Source of the DNA: Rhodospirillales bacterium
Lineage (GTDB): Bacteria; Pseudomonadota; Alphaproteobacteria; MPNO01; UBA2964
Assembly (NCBI GenBank): GCA_002727395.1
Contig: PBWY01000041.1
Coordinates: forward strand, 1-6,588
DNA: 6,588 nucleotides
Direction: 5' to 3'
The notes under the pieces: generated by a model
What the model was told of the DNA's origin: nothing
The model's database searches: none
What the model saw: only the letters and a program-made list of their open reading frames with translations
Made by a program: the position numbers and the translations under genes
Shown here: positions 1 to 5,564 of the stretch, piece by piece
Layout: each line of letters opens with the position of its first letter
Position numbering within the stretch: the stretch's first letter is position 1

Positions 1-144
1 ATGCTGAAGGGCGTGCGTCGTTTTTCCGGTGGAGCCATGACCCATTCTTTGGTGATGCGTTCTCGTTCTGGGACGGTTAGGTATATAGAGGCTGTCCATA
101 ATTTTGATCGGAAATCTGCCCCCGATTCCAGAGAAACCGGATAG
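1..144 (+). CDS. glpX: Fructose-1,6-bisphosphatase class II, C-terminal end only (partial)
   Basis: The first 47 codons of the window are open in frame 1 and end at TAG (142-144). They read LKGVRRFSGGAMTHSLVMRS, then SGTVRYIEAVHNFDRK. This matches the C-terminal signature of alphaproteobacterial GlpX: a GVRR-F-GG segment, THS-VMRS, SGT-RYIEA and a closing HNF-RK. GlpX hydrolyses fructose-1,6-bisphosphate to fructose-6-phosphate in the cytoplasm for gluconeogenesis or the Calvin cycle. The catalytic core lies off the left edge, so activity cannot be judged. The ATG at base 1 is an internal Met codon, not the start. Only nine bases separate the stop from recJ, which points to co-transcription. 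The last residues after the HNFDRK motif (SAPDSRETG) are a short extra tail. Confidence 0.85.
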   Translation: MLKGVRRFSGGAMTHSLVMRSRSGTVRYIEAVHNFDRKSAPDSRETG

Positions 145-153
145 TTAAATTGG

Positions 154-1938
154 ATGTCATTAGACATCGAAGAAAACTACCTCGGGGTAGATAGCTCTGT
201 TACGGGGAAACGGTGGGTTTCACGTGTAAAAGATGAACGCTTGGCAAAAGCGCTTTCCCAGAAATTTGAAATTCATGATGTCTTGGCCAGAGTGTTGGCC
301 GCTAGAGATATTGGTATCGACGATGCCAACCATTTCCTTAACCCTACAATTAGGTCGTCGTTGCCAGATCCTTCTCATCTTTTGGATATGGACCTGGCTA
401 TTGAACGGATCATCAAGGCGATATATGACGATGAAACCATAGGGATTCTCGGAGATTACGATGTCGATAGAGCTACATCTTCTTCGCTACTAGTTCGTTT
501 TTTTGGACATCTCGGACAATCTGTTCCGGTCTATATACCGGACCGACAAAAAGAGGGTTATGGGCCCAACTTGCCTGCCTTGTTAAAGCTTAAAGAGAAA
601 GGCGCTAGTCTCGTTATTACCGTAGATTGTGGAACCACCGCCTATAGTGTTCTTGAAGAAGCGGCTGAAAATGATATCGATATTATTGTAATTGACCATC
701 ACGTCGGTGAACCACGTTTGCCTGGTGGGGCTTTGGTAATAAACCCGAACCGAGCCGATGAAGTTTCTCCTTGCAAGCAATTAGCGGCGGTTGGAGTGAC
801 CTTTTTGTTAGTTGTAGGAATTAATCGGGCTTTAAGAATGCAAAATTGGTTTGAAGAGGGGCATGAGGAACTAGATTTGATCTCCCTATTAGATCTAGTT
901 GCCCTAGGAACAATTTGTGATGTTGTACCCTTGACTGGCGTAAATAGGGCCATTGTAAGTCAGGGACTGAAGGTAATGGCTAGTAGAGGTAATCTAGGGA
1001 TTTCTGCTTTGGCTAATGTTGCCGAGGTTGATCAAAAATTGGATGCATATCACGCAGGTTTTGTGTTGGGGCCACGCGTTAATTCTGGAGGAAGAGTAGG
1101 GGATTCTGGGCTCGGTGTCAGGTTACTTACTACTAATGATTCTAGTGAATCCGATGCGTGTGCAGTATTGCTCAATAATTATAATATGGAGCGTCAAACT
1201 ATAGAAAAAGTTGTTCAGGAAGCCGCTGTAGAACAGGCGTTCCAACAGGTAGAAGATAATCGACCATTAATACTTGTTGCGGGAAAAAATTGGCACCCGG
1301 GTGTTATAGGAATAGTTGCTGGCCGTTTACGTGAGAGGTTTAATTTACCAGCCTTCGTGGTCAGTTTGTCGAATGGACTAGGAAAGGGTTCGGGACGTTC
1401 AATTAAAGGAGTCACTCTGGGTTCTGCGGTTCTGGCAGCCAATCAGGCTGGGATTTTACTTAACGGTGGTGGCCATAATATGGCTGCGGGTTTTACCGTG
1501 GAAGAAAGTAAGTTGAATGAACTTAGAGTGTATCTTGAAAAACATGTTTTACGACAGCTAGCCGGAATTTCTATTAAACCCACACTAGCGGTTGACGGGG
1601 TAGTTTCGACCACGGGGGTTACAACTGATCTGATTGAAATTTTAGATCGTGCCGGGCCTTTTGGTAGTGGTAACCCAAGACATAGGTTCGTAATACCACG
1701 TGCTATGGTTACCTTTGCTAAAGTTGTCGGTGAAGATCACGTTAGCGTTACCTTAGGGAATGCTGATGGGGTAGGAAAATTGAAAGGAATAGCGTTCAGG
1801 TCTGTCGAGAATCCTATTGGTCAGACTTTGATCAATGCACATGGTTCTCCGTTGCATATAGCAGGTAATTTACGTGTGAATTCATGGCAAAATCGTATTA
1901 ATCCCCAAATTTTTATTGATGATGTTGCAACAATTTAA
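154..1938 (+). CDS. recJ: Single-stranded-DNA-specific exonuclease RecJ
   Basis: 594 aa, the normal length for RecJ. RecJ is the cytoplasmic 5'-3' single-strand exonuclease of the RecF recombination pathway, mismatch repair and stalled-fork processing. The DHH phosphoesterase motifs appear in order: GDYDVDRATS (residues 100-109; metal ligands D103, D105), ITVDCGT (D158), VIDHHV (D181, H182, H183) and GTICDVVPL (D256). Next come LGPRVNSGGRVG, the DHHA1 part with WHPGVIGIVAGR, GKGSGRS (410-416) and NGGGHNMAAG (437-446), and a C-terminal OB-fold region with AGPFGSGNPR. The start is supported by the N-terminus FLGV-S-TG-RW style of alphaproteobacterial RecJ (here YLGVDSSVTGKRW). No strong ribosome-binding site precedes it, which fits translational coupling to glpX nine bases upstream. 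Oddity: residue 106 is Arg (AGA) where the family has an almost invariant Gly in DxDG. Confidence 0.96.
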   Translation: MSLDIEENYLGVDSSVTGKRWVSRVKDERLAKALSQKFEIHDVLARVLAARDIGIDDANHFLNPTIRSSLPDPSHLLDMDLAIERIIKAIYDDETIGILGDYDVDRATSSSLLVRFFGHLGQSVPVYIPDRQKEGYGPNLPALLKLKEKGASLVITVDCGTTAYSVLEEAAENDIDIIVIDHHVGEPRLPGGALVINPNRADEVSPCKQLAAVGVTFLLVVGINRALRMQNWFEEGHEELDLISLLDLVALGTICDVVPLTGVNRAIVSQGLKVMASRGNLGISALANVAEVDQKLDAYHAGFVLGPRVNSGGRVGDSGLGVRLLTTNDSSESDACAVLLNNYNMERQTIEKVVQEAAVEQAFQQVEDNRPLILVAGKNWHPGVIGIVAGRLRERFNLPAFVVSLSNGLGKGSGRSIKGVTLGSAVLAANQAGILLNGGGHNMAAGFTVEESKLNELRVYLEKHVLRQLAGISIKPTLAVDGVVSTTGVTTDLIEILDRAGPFGSGNPRHRFVIPRAMVTFAKVVGEDHVSVTLGNADGVGKLKGIAFRSVENPIGQTLINAHGSPLHIAGNLRVNSWQNRINPQIFIDDVATI

Positions 1939-2057
1939 ATTTTAATTAAAAATTTACGATCTGCTTTTGTGTCTAAAAGATATTTTTTTAAAATACCATG
2001 AGTAGCCTATATGAATATGATCCGAAGACAGTCATAGTATTTGGTTAAAGTAATTTT
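1939..2057 (+). other. AT-rich intergenic gap between recJ and the DUF2062 gene
   Basis: 119 bases, very AT-rich. It begins with an AT palindrome around the recJ stop (AAATTTTAATTAAAAATTT, about 1936-1954), without the GC stem expected of a classical terminator. It also contains a 16-codon open frame from ATG 1998 to TAA 2046-2048 (MSSLYEYDPKTVIVFG) that stops nine bases before the next gene. No convincing -35/-10 pair or Shine-Dalgarno sequence was found. Confidence 0.4.
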
Positions 2058-2687
2058 ATGAGTACCTCTGATAATTCAATGAGTAAAAAGCGATTACAGA
2101 CTTTTTCAAGGTGGGAGAGGTTCAAACGTGCATGCCGATTACGCTTGGTGGTTCCTCTGAAAAGGAGTGTACACTCTCCTAATCATATCGCGCGCGGGGT
2201 GGGAATAGGCATGTTCTGGGCAATGACCCCGACAGTTGGCATTCAAATGATATTTTGTTTTATCACTTGGGTTGTTGCGCGACGAATATTCAATTGGGAC
2301 TTTCATCTCCTAATTTCTTTAGCTTGGACGTGGGTCACGAATGTTCTGACCTTACTACCTTCTTATTATCTTTTTTTTCTTACAGGACAAATTATTCTTG
2401 GCAGGTTTGATGACCTATCAGGGTATAACGAATTTTTAATATCCTATGATAAAAATTTTGCAGCCGACGGGTCTGTTGGTTATTGGGAAGGTGTATGGTT
2501 GTATGTCGTTTTACTTTTCAAAGGTTGGGGTGTTCCAATGCTAATTGGTTGTGGCCCTTGGGCAGTCTTGGGAGGTTGGGCTGGCTACGCTTGGAGTTTA
2601 AAATTTATAAATGGCTATCGTTCGGCAAAACTTCGGCGCAGTACCCATCGAAATAAAAAATCAGAAGATATAAAAGAAACTGAATAA
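2058..2687 (+). CDS. DUF2062-family integral membrane protein
   Basis: 209 aa. The basic N-terminal stretch (residues 9-40, rich in K and R) is followed by SPNHIARGVGIGMFWAMTPT with V-GIQM, the P-IA-G-A-G-F...P-G-Q pattern of DUF2062. After that comes TWVTNVLTLLPSYY, equivalent to the usual TW-SNPLT-PP-YY. Hydrophobic segments at about 47-76, 84-114 and 141-180 suggest three membrane spans or paired re-entrant spans; the tail (187-209) is charged and probably cytoplasmic. The function of the family is not established, and I infer only an inner-membrane location. The start at 2058 is the first in-frame ATG after a stop. A second ATG at 2079 (M8) is equally possible because neither has a clear ribosome-binding site. 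It sits between recJ and a tRNA gene, and the 119-base gap to recJ suggests separate transcription. Confidence 0.8.
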   Translation: MSTSDNSMSKKRLQTFSRWERFKRACRLRLVVPLKRSVHSPNHIARGVGIGMFWAMTPTVGIQMIFCFITWVVARRIFNWDFHLLISLAWTWVTNVLTLLPSYYLFFLTGQIILGRFDDLSGYNEFLISYDKNFAADGSVGYWEGVWLYVVLLFKGWGVPMLIGCGPWAVLGGWAGYAWSLKFINGYRSAKLRRSTHRNKKSEDIKETE

Positions 2688-2696
2688 AAATCCCTA

Positions 2697-2723
2697 TTGA
2701 TTTTACAGCGTATGCCATATAGG
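2697..2723 (+). promoter_or_regulatory. Possible promoter of tRNA-Glu
   Basis: TTGATT (2697-2702) and TATAGG (2718-2723) are separated by 15 bases, placing a transcription start a few bases before the tRNA 5' end at 2737. It overlaps the end of the DUF2062 gene closely. The spacing is short and the -10 is imperfect, so the call is weak. Read-through from upstream is an alternative. Confidence 0.3.
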
Positions 2724-2736
2724 AAAGTGGCGCAGT

Positions 2737-2812
2737 GACCCCTTCGTCTAGTGGCCTAGGACATCGCCCTTTCACGGCGAAAACACGGGTTCGAGTCCCG
2801 TAGGGGTCACCA
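2737..2812 (+). tRNA. tRNA-Glu (anticodon UUC)
   Basis: A complete 76-base cloverleaf can be folded by eye. The acceptor stem GACCCCT (2737-2743) pairs with AGGGGTC (2802-2808), followed by discriminator A and an encoded CCA (2810-2812). The anticodon stem TCGCC (2764-2768) pairs with GGCGA (2776-2780) around the loop CTTTCAC, giving anticodon TTC at 2771-2773. The T arm is ACGGG-TTCGAGT-CCCGT. All stems are perfect, so the gene looks functional. It decodes GAA/GAG, and the glutamyl-tRNA also feeds tetrapyrrole synthesis in bacteria using the C5 pathway. No copy of its 3' end recurs in the window, so it shows no sign of being an occupied integration site. Confidence 0.97.
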
Positions 2813-2839
2813 CTTCTTTTCTAACCCCTTGAATTATAA

Positions 2840-2899
2840 CACTTTTTTTTAAAGTGAGACAATAAATATTAAAAGGTGAGACAATTTTGTTCACTTTTT
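2840..2899. repeat. Cluster of four AAAGTGA-type motifs (two direct, two inverted)
   Basis: CACTTT (2840-2845) pairs perfectly with AAAGTG (2851-2856). GTGAGACAAT occurs twice as an exact 10-base direct repeat (2854-2863 and 2876-2885), with a 22-base period close to two helical turns. TCACTTTTT (2891-2899) is the inverted copy that pairs with AAAAGGTGA (2871-2879). Tandem and inverted short repeats like this are seen at transposase-binding ends of insertion sequences and at multi-site operators. No transposase gene is present, so the origin is undecided. Confidence 0.6.
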
Positions 2900-2910
2900 A
2901 CCCTTTTTTT
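2871..2910 (+). terminator. Possible intrinsic terminator downstream of tRNA-Glu
   Basis: AAAAGGTGA (2871-2879) can pair with TCACTTTTT (2891-2899) through nine pairs including one G-T(U) wobble. Inner pairing of ACA with TGT is possible. ACCC and a run of seven T (2904-2910) follow. It is about 60 bases after the tRNA and has a fairly AT-rich stem, so efficiency is uncertain. The same bases are part of the repeat cluster, which is the competing explanation. Confidence 0.35.
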
Positions 2911-3015
2911 CTGGCATCCTTTAGTACTCCTCCACATCAATAATCACGTCATTAATATGATCATCCCATCATTAACCCGTTGACCAACAGGAATAGCGAG
3001 ATCGAGCAGATCCCC

Positions 3016-3438
3016 CTAGTCACGCAGACCAGTATCAAAAAGCCCCTCATCCATTGGCCGACTGCCGCCGGTTAATGGTGCGTCCATACCCTCTTGGACG
3101 CGAGTAGATGAGGTGATGGGGTCAACGCCCTCAATGAGTGTCTGAGTGCCTTGCGGGGTATCTTCCACCTTGAGTTTTTCGCTTGCAGGTATGATATTAT
3201 CAGTGGAGGTTTCGATGAGATTTTTTTCGGTAGATGGTTCTTCTCCGGCTGTTTTGCGCGACGACGGTAGAGCGTTTCTCTGGAGGTCAGATAAAACCTG
3301 GGGAGAGATTAAGGTACGACCTCTTTTAACAGAACCGCGCACAGACGAGATTGATAAGGAAACATTTTTAAGGCGAGCAATACTTTCCGGTGCGGATTTA
3401 AGCAAATTACCCGATAATTGACGAAACTCATTAAACAT
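3016..3438 (-). CDS. Hypothetical protein, hydrophilic, possibly C-terminally truncated
   Basis: 140 aa; I do not recognise a family. Residues 1-55 are basic and could be helical (MFNEFRQLSGNLLKSAPESI onward, with SVRGSVKRGR near 33-42). From about residue 60 the chain is rich in E, S, T and P with no Cys or Trp, as in a disordered linker, and it ends DEGLFDTGLRD. There is no signal peptide or membrane span, so it is probably cytoplasmic. The composition is more protein-like than that of the overlapping + frame at 3146-3421, which is why I prefer this strand. The only ATG near the start is 3436-3438, without a clear ribosome-binding site; it diverges from the YHYH gene with 44 bases between starts. 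After the TAG stop the same frame continues for 23 sensible codons, suggesting a truncated or decaying gene. Confidence 0.45.
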   Translation of the reverse strand: MFNEFRQLSGNLLKSAPESIARLKNVSLSISSVRGSVKRGRTLISPQVLSDLQRNALPSSRKTAGEEPSTEKNLIETSTDNIIPASEKLKVEDTPQGTQTLIEGVDPITSSTRVQEGMDAPLTGGSRPMDEGLFDTGLRD

Positions 3439-3482
3439 TTAAAAAATTCGCACTTAAATCTTAATATTAGATACCTAAGTTA

Positions 3483-4262
3483 ATGAACCAGAAAAAAATA
3501 TTTTTTAGTCTATCCATCATAGTTTCTTCACTAAGCCTCGCATCGATCACTCATGGAGATGTGAAAAGTAAATTTATCATGGAGATTAAAGGCGATAATC
3601 GATGTTTTATTAGTAACGGCATTCCCAATCATACAACTGGGGATTTTCCAGTTAGGGGTAATCCAAATGAGATAACCGAACAATCGATAGATGTTTGTGT
3701 GCCGAGATCTCCGAAAAGAAATAAAGAATCCACTCCGATTCGCGGAATTGTGGGTATTGCCATGAACGGAGTATTATTTAGGCCAAGCACTGCCGGATAC
3801 TGGGATCCTACAGCTCGGAGGCAGCACAGTAGAAACGGCGACAGGCGGTGGAATGTTGAAATATTTGGTGTAAGGGGGCAGCTAGGATTAGATTTCAATA
3901 ATGCCCATGTTGGTCGTGGTGGATTGTATCACTATCACGGAGTGCCAACAGGCTTAGTAGAGAGTAATAGTAAAACATTGATTGGTTATGCGGGAGATGG
4001 TTTCGAAATACATTATGTTGAAGATTTGAAAACCTCAGGTTGGGAATTAAAGTCCGGGGAAAGGCCTTCTGGTCCTCTAGAGAAATATGATGGTACCTAC
4101 GTTGAAGATTATCATTATGTCGGCGGCGGGGATAGATTAGATAAATGTAATGGCGGCATTCACAATGGAAAATATTCCTACTTTATCACGAATACATTTC
4201 CATTTATTCCCCGTTGTTTGTATGGGAGCGTTAGTGGTGATTTCAACAAAAGCAGACATTAA
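3483..4262 (+). CDS. Secreted YHYH-domain protein
   Basis: 259 aa. The N-terminus has two lysines, a hydrophobic core (about residues 6-22) and a likely signal-peptidase site after THG near residue 26, so the protein is probably periplasmic or extracellular. The mature part carries the hallmarks of the YHYH domain. These are the phrase GGLYHYHGVP (146-155, YHYH at 149-152), preceded by DFNNAHVG; GYAGDGFEI (168-176); then EDYHYV (208-213); and DKCNGGIHNG (220-229). The end is ITNTFPFIPRCLYG. Four Cys are seen (in NRCFIS, DVCVPR, DKCNGG, PRCLYG), which could form two disulfides after export. The biochemical role of the family is not established; the His-rich motifs suggest metal binding, which is inference. 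The start at 3483 is the only ATG that gives the full signal peptide, though no Shine-Dalgarno sequence precedes it. It converges with the next gene across 18 bases. Confidence 0.85.
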   Translation: MNQKKIFFSLSIIVSSLSLASITHGDVKSKFIMEIKGDNRCFISNGIPNHTTGDFPVRGNPNEITEQSIDVCVPRSPKRNKESTPIRGIVGIAMNGVLFRPSTAGYWDPTARRQHSRNGDRRWNVEIFGVRGQLGLDFNNAHVGRGGLYHYHGVPTGLVESNSKTLIGYAGDGFEIHYVEDLKTSGWELKSGERPSGPLEKYDGTYVEDYHYVGGGDRLDKCNGGIHNGKYSYFITNTFPFIPRCLYGSVSGDFNKSRH

Positions 4263-4280
4263 GTTTAATGGGTAGGAAAG

Positions 4281-4673
4281 TCACTTGGTTCTTTCACAAA
4301 CCAATTTCAAAATATAACCATCCAACGAATTTTTCCTTGGGTGACGCCAATATGGTATTTCTGATTGTACGAAAATTCCTTTTCCTAGTCCCATGGATTT
4401 TTTATAAAAAGACCAACTCAGGGTTCTATAACGAAACATAAAACAGTCTCCCTCATGAGAATGTTTTGCTGATTTTGTTCCGCCTTTGGTCGGTTTCATT
4501 CGATCATCCAAAGCCCACCAAAATACCCGATCCTGAGATTTTTTTATACTTTTAAAGTTGATGTAGGTCGTAGTGCCGTCTTTATCTTTTGCTATTGGAA
4601 CCCATTCGGCCAATAAGGAGTTAGAGGAAACTAAAGAGTATAAAAATATTATGATGATAAAGATTATTTTCAT
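4281..4673 (-). CDS. Small secreted protein resembling the surface-adhesin protein E family
   Basis: 130 aa from the chosen start. A classical signal peptide (MK, then IIFIIIIFLYSLV, cleavage after SLLA at residue 22) leads into EWVPIAKDKDGTTTYINFKS. This is the usual opening of these proteins: W-V, a short acidic turn, then a Y-I strand followed by SIKK. Further matches are RVFWWALDDRMKP (49-61), GDCFMFRYR (75-83), a W-R segment and a C-terminal LKLVC. Cys77 and Cys126 probably form a disulfide. The family name comes from Haemophilus adhesin E; many environmental homologues have no known role, so adhesion is not implied here. An upstream in-frame ATG at 4728-4730 would add 19 residues before the signal peptide. 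I prefer 4673 because the result is a clean leader. It is convergent with the YHYH gene and divergent from the hydrolase gene. Confidence 0.7.
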   Translation of the reverse strand: MKIIFIIIIFLYSLVSSNSLLAEWVPIAKDKDGTTTYINFKSIKKSQDRVFWWALDDRMKPTKGGTKSAKHSHEGDCFMFRYRTLSWSFYKKSMGLGKGIFVQSEIPYWRHPRKNSLDGYILKLVCERTK

Positions 4674-4753
4674 TGCTAATTTACAAAATAAGAATTTGTT
4701 GGGTTTATAAGTCCATAATTTTAAAATCATATTAATAACTTGGTCAGTACTTC
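4674..4753. promoter_or_regulatory. Divergent intergenic region between the adhesin-E-like and hydrolase genes
   Basis: 80 AT-rich bases that must contain the promoters of two divergent genes if the downstream start (4673) of the minus gene is right. A possible + strand pair is TTTACA (4680-4685) and TTTATA (4704-4709), spaced 18 bases. TTATAA (4705-4710) is its own complement and could serve as a -10 for the minus strand. Neither gene start has a Shine-Dalgarno sequence. The individual promoter calls are weak. Confidence 0.3.
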
Positions 4754-5497
4754 ATGAAAAATCTTATAGCCTTTATCTATTTATTTTGGGCTCTAATTAT
4801 TCCGTTGCAAGCGCAAACGTTAATCGTAAATACAGTATCCAAGTTACCCTTTTTATCCCTGGAAAAAGATGATGCAAAGGCAAATCTGATTGGCTTCGTA
4901 GGCGGAAAGGGTTTAAGGAACGACGAAGGTCGGACGAAAAACTTTTTAGGATCACAAAAAGAAAAATTTTTCAAAGCAAACTTCAATTACTACCTTTACC
5001 CCAATCCAAATTCCCGGAATAAGGCAGGCTATCGCTATAGGGCATCAGAAAAAAATGTTGACCGGATAAAGTCCCTCGTAGAGTTTTTGAAAAATAGGAA
5101 TTCTTTACCCACCTACTTATTAGGTTTTAGCAGAGGAAGCGTTGATGTTTCTTCATACGCTATGAGGTACCCAGAAACTATCAAGGGGGTGGTAGTTATT
5201 TCGGGTGTTTATTCAAACTCATCTCGGAAAGGTTCGGATTATTCGATCGACCTAATTGTAGGAGATGAAATTCCCACACCGTTGCTCATTGTTCATCATA
5301 AAGGTGACGACTGTATGGTTTCAGACCCAGATGCGGCGGCGTCTTTCTTTGAAACAGTTAAAGCACCCAAGAAAAAAATTGTTATGATTTCGGGCGGAGG
5401 TCAAACAGGAGAGGAGTGTGGTCCTTTTCATCACCATAGATATGAGGGGGTGGAGGGAAAGGCTGTGACGGCGATAATTATGTGGCTCAGGGAATAA
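4754..5497 (+). CDS. Exported alpha/beta-hydrolase-fold protein
   Basis: 247 aa. An N-terminal signal peptide (MKNLIAFIYLFWALIIPLQA, cleavage near residue 20) indicates export to the periplasm or beyond. The nucleophile elbow is LLGFSRGS (122-129) with catalytic Ser126, preceded by a helix and a strand as in alpha/beta hydrolases. The acid is Asp185 or Asp186 in VHHKGDDCM (180-188), and the base is one of His226-228 in GPFHHHRYEGVE. Cys187 and Cys222 flank the acid and the His and probably form a disulfide, a pattern I associate with a family of short periplasmic hydrolases of unknown substrate. An early GFVGGKG (residues 47-53) could supply the oxyanion loop. Substrate cannot be inferred; esterase or lysophospholipase-like activity is possible. 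No ribosome-binding site is visible before ATG 4754, but the leader peptide supports this start. Confidence 0.8.
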   Translation: MKNLIAFIYLFWALIIPLQAQTLIVNTVSKLPFLSLEKDDAKANLIGFVGGKGLRNDEGRTKNFLGSQKEKFFKANFNYYLYPNPNSRNKAGYRYRASEKNVDRIKSLVEFLKNRNSLPTYLLGFSRGSVDVSSYAMRYPETIKGVVVISGVYSNSSRKGSDYSIDLIVGDEIPTPLLIVHHKGDDCMVSDPDAAASFFETVKAPKKKIVMISGGGQTGEECGPFHHHRYEGVEGKAVTAIIMWLRE

Positions 5498-5510
5498 TTG
5501 GTATGTTAAC

Positions 5511-5564
5511 GAAAACTAATGATTTAATGCATTTTAGTGTTTTCTTCAGACTTAATTAGTTTTC
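5511..5564. terminator. Inverted repeat between convergent genes, possible bidirectional terminator
   Basis: GAAAACTAAT (5511-5520) and ATTAGTTTTC (5555-5564) are perfect 10-base inverted copies separated by 34 bases. The right arm overlaps the last codons and stop of the dioxygenase gene. A nested arm GTTTTC (about 5539-5544) can pair with the left arm instead. The position, between convergent stops at 5497 and 5556, suits a shared terminator, but the stem is AT-rich and the loop long. Confidence 0.3.

Noticed and set aside
233..442. + strand 69-codon frame overlapping the start of recJ
   Set aside because: It is out of frame within the conserved RecJ N-terminus and carries no independent signal.
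583..1442. Three minus-strand frames of 65-84 codons inside recJ
   Set aside because: They are antisense to a well-conserved RecJ sequence and show no motifs or starts of their own.
2737..2812. tRNA-Glu as an occupied integration site (attL) for a genomic island
   Set aside because: No second copy of the tRNA 3' end and no integrase gene is visible within the window. A distant att site outside cannot be excluded.
3146..3421. + strand 91-codon frame opposite the minus-strand hypothetical gene
   Set aside because: It lies wholly inside the minus gene, has no ribosome-binding site and no recognisable motif. Its composition (scattered Trp, Cys, Phe) is less protein-like than that of the opposite strand. 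The choice is not certain.
3629..3898. Minus-strand 89-codon frame inside the YHYH gene
   Set aside because: Antisense shadow of a gene with clear family motifs.
4777..4986. Minus-strand 69-codon frame inside the hydrolase gene
   Set aside because: Antisense shadow covering the signal peptide region of a supported gene.
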